Assembly: GCA_021799475.1 (NCBI GenBank)
Contig: JAJZAJ010000001.1
Coordinates: 124,001-188,000, forward strand
DNA from: Microcaldota archaeon
GTDB lineage: Archaea; Micrarchaeota; Micrarchaeia; Micrarchaeales; Micrarchaeaceae
Length of the DNA: 64,000 nucleotides
Reading direction: 5' to 3'
In this document: one piece after another, positions 19,677 to 28,263 of the stretch
How positions within the stretch are numbered: the first letter of the stretch is position 1
Layout of the letters: every line of letters starts with the position of its first letter
Position numbers and translations under genes: made by a program
Notes under the pieces: model-generated
Told to the model about the DNA's origin: nothing
Databases searched by the model: none
The model's input: the letters and a program-made list of their open reading frames with translations, nothing else

Positions 19677-20053
19677 TAATCTTAGATAGCGATGTGCTGA
19701 TAGAGATATACGACAAGGAGTCTGTGCTGGGCGACCGGCTCGTTACTGAACTGGAAAACAGCCGTGAAGAGTATTTAACAACTCCGATAAACATCCATGA
19801 GGTTTTTTATAGTCTATTGAAATACGCTGGCAAGAGCGAGTACGTGGAGCAATTTCCTACTTTACCATTCACAGGAGATGATGCGCTCTTGTCTGCTAAA
19901 TTAGCATATTCCTGTGAGAAGGTCGGCAATCCAGTTGAAAAAGAAGACTGTATGATAGCGGCAATAGCAATAAACAATAACGCTAAAATATTTACGCTGA
20001 ATAGAAAACATTTCGATAGGTTTAAGGAGTTCGGCCTGAAGCTTTTTGACTAA
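19673..20053 (+). CDS. vapC: PIN-domain toxin VapC
   Basis: MIILDSDVLIEIYDKES... with acidic PIN residues and C-terminal KIFTLNRKHFDRF. Confidence 0.87.
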   Translation: MIILDSDVLIEIYDKESVLGDRLVTELENSREEYLTTPINIHEVFYSLLKYAGKSEYVEQFPTLPFTGDDALLSAKLAYSCEKVGNPVEKEDCMIAAIAINNNAKIFTLNRKHFDRFKEFGLKLFD

Positions 20054-20060
20054 CTATTTA

Positions 20061-21140
20061 TCACTTCCCGCCCATGATCTGCGGCATGTGCAGCGCTATT
20101 ATGGTTTCGAGATGCTCTGACATGAGCAGGCCGACCAGCTTTCCGCCGCGTGTGACGGTTACCGCTGGGGCATCCTCATATCTGATTATTTCTATCGCTT
20201 TGGACAGCGGTTCGCTCTCTTTCACGGATGGGATTTCTTCCGCGAATTCAGTTACTTTCTTTTGCAGCATCTCCTTTGTGCCCTGATTTAGAGGGTTGAT
20301 AGGTATCCTTGAGACAAGGGCAAAATTATGTCCTTTCCTGACTATTACTATATGCGTCTTTCTGGAGAGCAGTAGCTTGTACAGCGCAATCATAGTAGTG
20401 GACGGCTTTACCAGGATATAGTTGCTGCCCATCACTTTGCTTACTTTGATATGCTTTGTGTATTTCTTTATGTATGCTGATTGCAGCTCCGCTTGCCCTG
20501 CTGTGTAAATGAAGAATACTATTAGCAGGTCCCACAGCAGGCTTATCTCTATATCATATACTGAAAGGTTTGTCAGATACACGGTGTAAGCTACAGTGCC
20601 TGCTATGAAAATGATGATTATATACTTGCTTATCGTGACTGCTTTTTTCGTGGCGCTCAGGTCGTCGCTCCTTTCTTCTAGGTAGCTTTTGAGTACCCTG
20701 CCGCCATCCAATGGGAAGGCAGGCAGGAGGTTGAATATACCTAACAGCAAGTTTATCTCAGCAGAAAACAGCAGTAAATCCGACAGAGGCCCCGAGGAAT
20801 ACAGCCATGCAAGGCCAAATAACCCAGACAGCGCAATGCTTAGCAGCGGGCCTGCAAACGCAATCCATAACCCTTGCTCCGGCTTGACATTTTCCAAATC
20901 TATTATCGATGCTCCGCCCAAAGGGAACAGGATTATCTTCTTTACAGGTATCTTATAGTGCTTCAATGAGACAATCGAATGGGAGAGCTCGTGCATGACT
21001 ACGAATACGAATAGGAGGATGATGATGACAAAAGTACCGATTCCTGCTATCAGGGCTATAAGCAGCAAGAGGATGAACGTCCAGTGCAGTTGTATGTCTA
21101 TTCCTGCTATGTTTGCTATCTTGGGCGACATGTATGCCAT
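20061..21140 (-). CDS. Site-2 protease family (M50) membrane metalloprotease with CBS-like C-terminus
   Basis: VVMHELSHSIVSL zinc motif, AFPLDGGRVL second motif, C-terminal CBS-like repeats. Confidence 0.87.
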   Translation of the reverse strand: MAYMSPKIANIAGIDIQLHWTFILLLLIALIAGIGTFVIIILLFVFVVMHELSHSIVSLKHYKIPVKKIILFPLGGASIIDLENVKPEQGLWIAFAGPLLSIALSGLFGLAWLYSSGPLSDLLLFSAEINLLLGIFNLLPAFPLDGGRVLKSYLEERSDDLSATKKAVTISKYIIIIFIAGTVAYTVYLTNLSVYDIEISLLWDLLIVFFIYTAGQAELQSAYIKKYTKHIKVSKVMGSNYILVKPSTTMIALYKLLLSRKTHIVIVRKGHNFALVSRIPINPLNQGTKEMLQKKVTEFAEEIPSVKESEPLSKAIEIIRYEDAPAVTVTRGGKLVGLLMSEHLETIIALHMPQIMGGK

Positions 21141-21187
21141 TCCAGCACCAGTTATAAAGAGTGTTCAGTATATTTATTAATGGTGGC

Positions 21188-21970
21188 ATGGAATTCGATG
21201 AGAGGCTCCGGTTTGTTTTCGGCGAACCTGCGGCTGTTGTACGTGCGGATGGAAAATCGAGGCTGGTCGTGGGAGACCTGCATATAGGGATGGAACAGAG
21301 GATAATAAGGGAAGGGATAAAGGTCTACGACGCAACGAATAAGATGGCAAAGAGCCTGACACATATCGCAAAAGAATTTGGTTGCAAATCAATCATCATA
21401 CTTGGTGATGTGAAGGAAAGCATACTTTATCCTGACGCGCAAGAACAGAAGATGATTTCAGGATTTTTTTCCGAACTATCCCATTATGAGGTAAGCATAA
21501 CGAAAGGCAACCATGACCCGCATATAGAGGAGATTATCCCTAAAGACGTGTCAGTATTTGATGAACTCGTTGTTGAGGATTTTGCATTCCTGCATGGACA
21601 CAGATGGCCCACGAAGGAAGCATTAGACTGCGATTACATATTTACTGGACATAACCATGCAGCTATCAGGCTTATGGACAAAAATAAAGGGATATATGCG
21701 CAGAAAGTATGGCTCATTTCCAAAATAAATGCGAAAGAAGCAGGGAAAAAATACGAAACGTTCAACATGGAATGCAGGCTTGTAACCGCTCCTTCCTTCA
21801 ACCCCCTGATTCTCGGTACTCCTGTGAACAGGACATTGCCGGACAGCGAAAACATCAACCCTCTGTACAGGAATAAAGTATTCCCTTACAGGAGAGCTGA
21901 AATTTACGGGATAGAGGGAGATACGCTCGGAGTAGTTGGCAGGCTGCCTGCCCATAATGCGCAATATTAA
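21188..21970 (+). CDS. Metallophosphoesterase
   Basis: VVGDLHIGMEQ, ILGDVKE, TKGNHDPH, FLHGHRWP, FTGHNHA motifs. Confidence 0.87.
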   Translation: MEFDERLRFVFGEPAAVVRADGKSRLVVGDLHIGMEQRIIREGIKVYDATNKMAKSLTHIAKEFGCKSIIILGDVKESILYPDAQEQKMISGFFSELSHYEVSITKGNHDPHIEEIIPKDVSVFDELVVEDFAFLHGHRWPTKEALDCDYIFTGHNHAAIRLMDKNKGIYAQKVWLISKINAKEAGKKYETFNMECRLVTAPSFNPLILGTPVNRTLPDSENINPLYRNKVFPYRRAEIYGIEGDTLGVVGRLPAHNAQY

Positions 21971-22215
21971 CTGTCGTCTATATCGCAGTGCCAGCGTAGG
22001 TTAGTACGTACTCCTTTCTCCGGATCTTTGCGTGGCTCGCAGGGAAGCAGAAGCGTCTTTGCTATTTTATCCACTTTGCTTGCCAGGTTAAACGTGTCGC
22101 TTGGTGTATTTTTGTCTGTTTTTGCTTCTGTCTCTGCTTCTGTTTCGGCAGCAGGCTGCGCGGTTTGTTCTTCATTTTTTCGGTCGTAAACTTGTCGTGA
22201 TCTGGATGTTGTCAT
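21967..22215 (-). CDS. Hypothetical protein
   Basis: 82 aa ORF, A/T/E-rich N-terminal half. Confidence 0.45.
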   Translation of the reverse strand: MTTSRSRQVYDRKNEEQTAQPAAETEAETEAKTDKNTPSDTFNLASKVDKIAKTLLLPCEPRKDPEKGVRTNLRWHCDIDDS

Positions 22216-22626
22216 GTTACCACTGACTATGCTAAGCTATGGCGGGTTTTTAAAACTTGTGTGGTAAACGACGAACGGCGGATTAGACCTGGTTCTTTGC
22301 ATATGCCCTGAAAGTATAGCTTGGCACCGAAGTTTTCCTTTCTTTTTGGTTACCGCTTTGATGATATCGTTATCGTACAGGTGTGATGTTTTCGTGGTAT
22401 GCAGGAAACGCTACCGGCAGCGAAACTATGTTGTGCAGCCCGTGCGGGTCATGGTCAAGAGGCATCTGCGGCTGCTTGTGCCTTCCCACTACTATTTTGT
22501 TGTGGCCTCAATGTGCTTTGGCGACAGCCTGAACACGAGTGTCTTGAATTTCTTATTAAAGCATTCGAGGCTCTGGGAAAAGGAGCTACACTTCGTCAAT
22601 CGTGGGAAAGCAAGGCTTTGGCAGGG

Positions 22627-23283
22627 CTAAAACAGCGCCATTGGCTTGAACTCCTTTGGCACCTCTGTCTTTCCTATGAAAACTACACGGTCGCCTTCCT
22701 GTCTCCTGTAATCAATAAGTGTTATGCTTGCCCTTGGTATCCGTATGCCTCCATCGGTTTCTGGAAGCTGTTCCCTCCTGATTATGTCCACTATGCTGCA
22801 CCCCTCATCAACAGCAATCGCACCCCTTATCCATTCCTTATGGGAAACCACGACATGGACTCCGTCTTCGCTATAGCTTTCTAGGAACCCGGCTACCCGC
22901 TGGCGCATGTGCTCATCAGTCTCTATGCCATACTTTTCCGGTAATTCCCTCCAGTCTTTTGGCATTTTAGCATCGGTCGTTCCGTCCCATTTGCCGAAAT
23001 GTATATCTGTCAGGAGCTCGCTTTCCGCCTGCTGCGTACTTGTGCCGACATAGTTAATTATTATAGCGGCTGTTTCCCTTGCCCTGTACAACGGGCTTGA
23101 AACAATGGAATCGACACGCTGGAACATAGCGGCTATCTCAGCACCAGTCTGCATCGCCTCTCTATGTCCTTGTGGAGTCAGATGGTACGGCTTTTCCGGG
23201 TCCTCCTCTGATGTATTGATGCCAGCTCCAAGATTCTTTTCGCTGTGGGCGTGCCTTACCACAATATAGACTGATTTTGTCAC
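22627..23283 (-). CDS. Histidine phosphatase (phosphoglycerate mutase-like) family protein
   Basis: VVRHAHSEKN (RHG-like), SSPLYRARETA, VVSHKEWIRG. Confidence 0.86.
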   Translation of the reverse strand: MTKSVYIVVRHAHSEKNLGAGINTSEEDPEKPYHLTPQGHREAMQTGAEIAAMFQRVDSIVSSPLYRARETAAIIINYVGTSTQQAESELLTDIHFGKWDGTTDAKMPKDWRELPEKYGIETDEHMRQRVAGFLESYSEDGVHVVVSHKEWIRGAIAVDEGCSIVDIIRREQLPETDGGIRIPRASITLIDYRRQEGDRVVFIGKTEVPKEFKPMALF

Positions 23284-23383
23284 ACTCTCACCAGATGTAA
23301 TGGATGGTTTTATTCAAATACTTATAAGTTCCTCAGCGCGGTATTGTCAATAAACTCATTACCTAACTTCATTTTATAGCCCA

Positions 23384-23399
23384 TGTCGCATTCATTACC
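23384..23399 (+). repeat. Inner terminal inverted repeat, left copy
   Basis: TGTCGCATTCATTACC, exact reverse complement at 25985-26000. Confidence 0.95.
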
Positions 23400-23618
23400 T
23401 TAATCTGACCAAATAATTGAATTAAAGATTATTGTCTTTTTAATCTTGTGGGCTTCATGCTTTCCTTTATGACCTCTTGCGAGTTCACATTTTATTGCCC
23501 CTAAATTAAGGTCATGCCAAACATCATCAAAATAAGTTCTACCATCAATAGATAGACCATTAATTCCTCTGGTATTTGATGATGGCGTTATTGTTTTATT
23601 ACATTTTTGGATTGCCAT
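23400..23618 (-). CDS. Small hypothetical protein inside the transposon
   Basis: 72 aa ORF directly abutting the inner TIR; CELARGHKGKHEAH segment. Confidence 0.5.
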   Translation of the reverse strand: MAIQKCNKTITPSSNTRGINGLSIDGRTYFDDVWHDLNLGAIKCELARGHKGKHEAHKIKKTIIFNSIIWSD

Positions 23619-23623
23619 TTATC

Positions 23624-24820
23624 TCACTTCGTATAATTATTGGTGCTCAACTTTATTAAATTCATCCATCGGTTTCTGTTATTACCGATAGATATACCAG
23701 CGACCTCTGATGGTGTTAGTCCTTTGAAAGTCATGTGTGGCTTCACGAAATTGTAGTAGGTTCTCCAATTGCTCATATACTGCTCTGCGGTCTTCTCGTT
23801 CTTTAGACCTCTGATTACCTTATCACGTTCTCTGAATGTTGCATGGTATCTTTCTATGAGTTGATTGTCCATTTTGGTAGTAAGATGGCTACCACTTTTA
23901 TGAAGTCGGTCTTTAAGTCTTGGTATATTCAGATGTGAACGACCATGCCCACCTACACTACCAAACTCTTTTCTTACTGCTTTTATGTAAAAGTGACCTT
24001 TATCAGTAGCAATTTCCTTTGGTCTTTGTGATATGACTTGTTTTGATTTTTGCATTATGTGTCTTGCATCTTCTATCGTTCTTGTTTTTGTTATCTGTGT
24101 AGCCAATAGGAACCTTGTCTTATTATCAAGTGCATTCCAGCACCACTCGTTTTCTTTGCCTATATGTAGGCACTGCTCATCTAAGTGCATCTTTTCGCTT
24201 GTTTGTGGCTTTAGAGTGTTCGTATATGCATTTATCTTTTCCATAAAGCGATTATTCCAGCGTCTTATGGTTTCGTGATGCAACTTTAGACCGAAACTCT
24301 GATATAAGGTGTTTTGAATATCCCTAAGACTATTGCCTTTGTAATACATATCCATCGCAAGGCACACTATACGAGCATTACCCTTTATCCCTTTTAGAGG
24401 GTCAAGGACAAAGAAAGAACCGCACTCACGGCAATTATAACCCTGTTTATTGCCTGATTTGTTATGCCTTATCCCTTTCTTGATTATGTTCTCTGATTTG
24501 CACTTAGGGCATATCTTTTCATCCATAACGCTATCAACCTCAAAGTCATCCATCTCTACCTTGTTCTTTAGCTTGTTGAACAGGATTATAGCGTTAATGT
24601 GTTTGCAGTATAGACCACTGTCCTTGCACCTGTTCGTATAGTCTGGGCAGGTGCAGGAATAACTGTCTAAGTGCCTGACTTTGTATTTTGTCGCTCCATC
24701 GCTTGATGGTATAAGATAGGTGCTTTCATTAACTACCTCTGGCACTCTGCTGTTAAGGACTTCTTGCGCCCTTTCCTTCCTTTTAGCCGATTCGCCTATA
24801 AGGTCTGCTTGGTTTCCCAT
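23624..24820 (-). CDS. DDE (IS6-like) transposase with SWIM-like zinc finger and zinc ribbon
   Basis: From internal ATG (MGNQADLIG): SCTCPDY...CKHI SWIM-like motif, CPKCKSENIIKKG...GYNCREC, HLDEQ / ATDKG / QLIERYHATFRERDKVIRG catalytic region. Confidence 0.9.
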   Translation of the reverse strand: MGNQADLIGESAKRKERAQEVLNSRVPEVVNESTYLIPSSDGATKYKVRHLDSYSCTCPDYTNRCKDSGLYCKHINAIILFNKLKNKVEMDDFEVDSVMDEKICPKCKSENIIKKGIRHNKSGNKQGYNCRECGSFFVLDPLKGIKGNARIVCLAMDMYYKGNSLRDIQNTLYQSFGLKLHHETIRRWNNRFMEKINAYTNTLKPQTSEKMHLDEQCLHIGKENEWCWNALDNKTRFLLATQITKTRTIEDARHIMQKSKQVISQRPKEIATDKGHFYIKAVRKEFGSVGGHGRSHLNIPRLKDRLHKSGSHLTTKMDNQLIERYHATFRERDKVIRGLKNEKTAEQYMSNWRTYYNFVKPHMTFKGLTPSEVAGISIGNNRNRWMNLIKLSTNNYTK

Positions 24821-24832
24821 TATATCACTTGT

Positions 24833-24921
24833 TTCTATACAGAATATAGGCGACGAGGTATTTATATCTTTCTGTATAGAAGATGTATCGGCAGAAGCTT
24901 TATATATGTTTCTGTATAGAA
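24833..24921. promoter_or_regulatory. Three iterated TTCTRTAYAGAA sites in a divergent promoter
   Basis: TTCTATACAGAA 24833-24844; TTCTGTATAGAA 24870-24881 and 24910-24921; between the starts of the transposase and the + strand mini-operon. Confidence 0.7.
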
Positions 24922-24937
24922 TACTATGTGTGGAACG

Positions 24938-25105
24938 ATGAAAACTATTGCTACTTTTAAGGTTAAAATCCATAAGACCACCGACACTAAAAAGCTGAAA
25001 GAAGGGAAGAAGGTTTATAACTATGGGGCTATAAACATTCGTGCGCCAGAATTGGCTAAATATGTTGGAAGGGTTGTTAAGGTAAGGATTATTGAGGTCA
25101 TTTAG
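24938..25105 (+). CDS. Small transposon-encoded protein, DUF2080/AbrB-like (tentative)
   Basis: MKTIATFKVKIHKTTDTKKLKEGKKVYNYGAINIRAPELAKYVGRVVKVRIIEVI (55 aa, below the ORF-track cutoff), abuts the next ATG. Confidence 0.6.
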   Translation: MKTIATFKVKIHKTTDTKKLKEGKKVYNYGAINIRAPELAKYVGRVVKVRIIEVI

Positions 25106-25315
25106 ATGGCTGATTTTATTAAAGAGGTAAGTGAAACGATAGGTGCTTTGATAGCTATGATAGTCTTGGTCTATGTCTTTTATACTATACCCTCTCCAAT
25201 TCAATCGTCTTTTCAAAACACCATAAATACAATAGCGATAGGAGTAGCACTTGCCGTTATTATAGCTATTGTAATCTATCTCATTCTTCGTCATGCTAAT
25301 CAAAACCCACTCTAA
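25106..25315 (+). CDS. Small membrane protein, two TMs, transposon cargo
   Basis: 69 aa with two hydrophobic helices; start immediately follows the upstream stop. Confidence 0.6.
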   Translation: MADFIKEVSETIGALIAMIVLVYVFYTIPSPIQSSFQNTINTIAIGVALAVIIAIVIYLILRHANQNPL

Positions 25316-25932
25316 GTAAATCTTTCGTAGATAATATCTAATATGTCAGTTCTGCCTTTCCTTATTTCATTTATTATATTTATCATTTGTTTAATTTTTG
25401 TAAAATTAATTTCGCTTTTTTGACCTGTTATGAATGCAATAACTACACAAACAACACCCACGCTGATAACTATTAGTGATTGGTAAGCAAAAGGTTCTGC
25501 ATCTCCAATACCTATTATAAATGCGATTGCAAGGATGGTAATTAAAATTGCGGTAATTAGATTAAATATAGCAGGATGGAAAATATAGTCTTTTTCGTGT
25601 GCTAAATCATCAACATATTTATTTGCAATTCGTATTTTATTTTCTATTTCTACTATCTCTTTGTGGTCATTTATTTCTTTTAAACTTTGTTTTGTTAGTG
25701 TTGCTGTATCTATTGCTTGTTGGACTAGAATAATATGTTTATCTGCATAAACATTAACATGTTTTTCTCTGTCTTTTAATACCCACCATATACTCCCAGC
25801 TAATGCTCCAACTACCGTTATAATTGCAATTATGTAAGGTGATAGGTCAGCCATAAAAATCAAATAGTAATAGATTATTATACCAATTACAATTAAAGCC
25901 CATTCCAACCATCCTTTTTGCTTCATTCTCAT
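25312..25932 (-). CDS. Four-TM membrane protein with central helical domain, transposon cargo
   Basis: From internal ATG (MRMKQKGWLEWALIVIG...): TM pair, ~80 aa helical region, TM pair, cytosolic tail. Confidence 0.65.
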   Translation of the reverse strand: MRMKQKGWLEWALIVIGIIIYYYLIFMADLSPYIIAIITVVGALAGSIWWVLKDREKHVNVYADKHIILVQQAIDTATLTKQSLKEINDHKEIVEIENKIRIANKYVDDLAHEKDYIFHPAIFNLITAILITILAIAFIIGIGDAEPFAYQSLIVISVGVVCVVIAFITGQKSEINFTKIKQMINIINEIRKGRTDILDIIYERFT

Positions 25933-26053
25933 ATCTACCACTACATTTTTAAAGAGTGCGTAACGACCCCCAGCTTGCGCTCTGGGTAATGAATGCGACA
26001 GCCAGAGGGTTTTGCCTTTGGGTAAGGAATATGCGACAGAACCCTCAGCGCGT

Positions 26054-26242
26054 CTATGGGCTCCAGAAGCGGAAGCCCAGGGGGCGAACGAAGCGAGGGG
26101 TGAATTTGGGCGTATTGATAATCCTGATTTCCATGTGCTTGTATTTCCTGAATGCAATGCGCTTTGCGCCAAGTTTTTTCAGGCATTCCACTGCCCCTTT
26201 CAGGTCTATGTCGATGATTCTGAGCTCTATCTCCTTTGGCAT
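26054..26242 (-). pseudogene. Possible truncated CYTH-domain (adenylate cyclase class IV/ThTPase-like) gene
   Basis: MPKEIELRIIDIDLKGAVECLKKLGAKRIAF with ExExR start motif; only 62 codons, ends 1 bp from the transposon direct repeat. Confidence 0.35.
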
Positions 26243-26434
26243 AGTTAATGTTGCCGGAAAGAGTTTAAAAAAGCTATACTCATCCGAATGTGAACGTGTA
26301 CGGCATGAATCCTGGGCTTGCATCTATCTCTAGCTTGTGCCAACCGTAGCTAGGCAGAGAAAAAAGAAAACCTCTTCTCCTTCACTAAACACCGTACAGA
26401 ATCAAATATTGAACGTTACCTGCATGCGTTCATT

Positions 26435-26614
26435 TTACTTTATTATAGTGATAGGGATTACGTTGTGGTCGAACTCTATCTCCGCCAAGTCCAGCGGATT
26501 GTAGATTTTTTCTGGCACCTTGATTAGCGGCGGGGCACCGTACGCAAGCTGCAGTGCTCTCGCGCCTATTATCCTGGCTTTCTCGAATTTCGTGAATGTT
26601 GTTTTCTCTGTCAT
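26435..26614 (-). CDS. rpoK: DNA-directed RNA polymerase subunit K (Rpb6/omega)
   Basis: MTEKTTFTKFEKARIIGARALQLAYGAPPLIKVPEKIYNPLDLAEIEFDHNVIPITIIK, 59 aa, absent from the ORF track. Confidence 0.95.
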   Translation of the reverse strand: MTEKTTFTKFEKARIIGARALQLAYGAPPLIKVPEKIYNPLDLAEIEFDHNVIPITIIK

Positions 26615-26634
26615 TTGCTCTCCTTATTTGTAAT

Positions 26635-28077
26635 TTAAATCGGATTCGGCTTGAACTTCTCTTTGAACGCCTCCATCTCTCTTGTGACTGTGGCTTTCCA
26701 TGCTGGGAACTCTTCCGGAGTCTTTGGATAATTCTCGTAATGCGTATTGAACATCTTCATCTTCCCTACAGTGTAAACAAGATTCTTGAAGGCGTTTATG
26801 TTCGCTATCCCTGATAATATCATGCTCATCTTCGACATCACGGAAAGTTCCGTGGTCCTGCCGTATGCCAGGTCCTCGGCTTCCTTTCGAGAAAGGAACT
26901 TTTCCATGCCGTAGTTTATCAGATCGTTGTTCAGGCTTTGCAGGTAGACTCTAAAGACTTCCATGGCTGCCATCTTCTTTCCATACTCCCTGTTGAAATC
27001 TATATTATACTGCCACATTCCTTTTATGCTGACGTCGCCCTTCTCTACTGCGGTCGCAACATTTTCGCCTGCTAGTACTCCGGCTACAAGTGCCGGTCCT
27101 ATTCCTCCGGCGCTTATCGGGTTCGGCATTGCCATACTGTCCCCTGCTCCAACATACCCGTTGAACACAAGGCACTCTATATTGCGCCTGACAGCTACAG
27201 ACCAGTATCCTTTGCCGTTGTTGTCCTTGCCGAATAACTTTGGCGACTTTAGGTTAGGTATTGACCTGACATATTCATCCATTAGCGTGTGGAGAGTATC
27301 CTTTTTATTGAGTTTCTTGTTTCTTATTTCTATCGAGGATTTCTGCACGCCGATGCCGATGTTAACCCTGCCGTATTGGCTCTTCGGGAACACCCATCCG
27401 TATCCGCCAGGGGACACGTTTTGGTTAAGGTGGATTATTGCATATTTAGGATCATAGTACCTTAAGTCCTCGTGGCTGACTTCGCAATCGTATATGTATC
27501 TGCCGGTTGACTCTAGATCGTCAACGTCGACTATTCTGTCAACATACTGGTTGTCCGGCAGTTTCCTGCGTATGTTCGTTGATACCCCAAGCGCATCTAT
27601 GACTGCTTTGGCCCTTATCTCCTTGTGCACCATGCTCTTGTCCTTTCCGAATATCCCTGCAACGGAGTTATTCTCTATTATAGGTCCCTCCACATCAAAC
27701 TGCGATACGTATTCAGCTCCAGATTTTACTGCGTAATCCCTTAGCCTCTTCTCAAATTCTGGCCTGTCGAGCACATATCCTTCCCCATCGAAGTTAATCT
27801 TCGTCTTCATGTCTGGAGAATATGCCACAACCCCATCAACTTTCACATCAAGCTCCGGTTTCGAGAAACTGATGCCTATGTGCTTGCGCACGAAATCAAG
27901 ATGGCTTGTAGCGACAGCATCGCCGCATACCCATCCCCAGTTAGTTTTCTTCCCTACCTCCTCTTCCTTGTTCTTGTCGAGCAGTAGGACTTTCAGGCCT
28001 CGCTTCGCAGCGCCTGCTGCGGCAAGGTTTCCAGCCAATCCTGCTCCTGCGACTATTATATCGTACTTATCAGGCAT
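26635..28077 (-). CDS. Geranylgeranyl reductase family FAD-dependent protein
   Basis: Rossmann DIIVAGAGLAGNLAAAGAAKRGLKVLLLDK, PGGYGWVFPKS, GAGDSMAMPNPISAGGIGPALVAG. Confidence 0.88.
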   Translation of the reverse strand: MPDKYDIIVAGAGLAGNLAAAGAAKRGLKVLLLDKNKEEEVGKKTNWGWVCGDAVATSHLDFVRKHIGISFSKPELDVKVDGVVAYSPDMKTKINFDGEGYVLDRPEFEKRLRDYAVKSGAEYVSQFDVEGPIIENNSVAGIFGKDKSMVHKEIRAKAVIDALGVSTNIRRKLPDNQYVDRIVDVDDLESTGRYIYDCEVSHEDLRYYDPKYAIIHLNQNVSPGGYGWVFPKSQYGRVNIGIGVQKSSIEIRNKKLNKKDTLHTLMDEYVRSIPNLKSPKLFGKDNNGKGYWSVAVRRNIECLVFNGYVGAGDSMAMPNPISAGGIGPALVAGVLAGENVATAVEKGDVSIKGMWQYNIDFNREYGKKMAAMEVFRVYLQSLNNDLINYGMEKFLSRKEAEDLAYGRTTELSVMSKMSMILSGIANINAFKNLVYTVGKMKMFNTHYENYPKTPEEFPAWKATVTREMEAFKEKFKPNPI

Positions 28078-28263
28078 TCTAACACTCTTATATGCTGCTA
28101 GCTCCCGTTCAAAAAGCGCTAAACCGTGTAGTATGAATCTGTTATTAGCATTTATAAGATTATGCTTTTACGTCCAGCGGCTTTCATATTGAAACTTCCG
28201 GTCGTTCCTCGTTGCTCCATCACAGAGCAGAGGAATGGTTTTGGTGCGCATTGATTCCGTGAG

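Larger units (their letters stand above)
23341..26042. mobile_element. DNA transposon (~2.7 kb) with double TIRs and 10-bp flanking direct repeat
   Basis: CCTCAGCGCG at 23331-23340 and 26043-26052; perfect inner TIR TGTCGCATTCATTACC at 23384-23399, inverted at 25985-26000; outer imperfect TIRs (GTATTGTCAATAAACTCATTACC at left, GTTCTGTCGCATATTCCTTACC at right, reverse complement); contains a DDE transposase. Confidence 0.9.

Noticed and set aside
24821-25303. N-terminal ~161-aa extension of the transposase ORF listed as 23624..25303
   Set aside because: It is antisense to the + strand mini-operon, crosses the divergent promoter with three operator-like repeats, and the sequence (YNSYNNGKCYSYRYCIYG...) does not look like protein; the SWIM domain begins just after the internal ATG at 24820.
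25956-26333. ORFs on both strands across the GC-rich patch at the transposon right end
   Set aside because: Overlapping frames in terminal-repeat DNA; best explained by TIRs and flanking sequence, with only the short CYTH-like frame retained tentatively.
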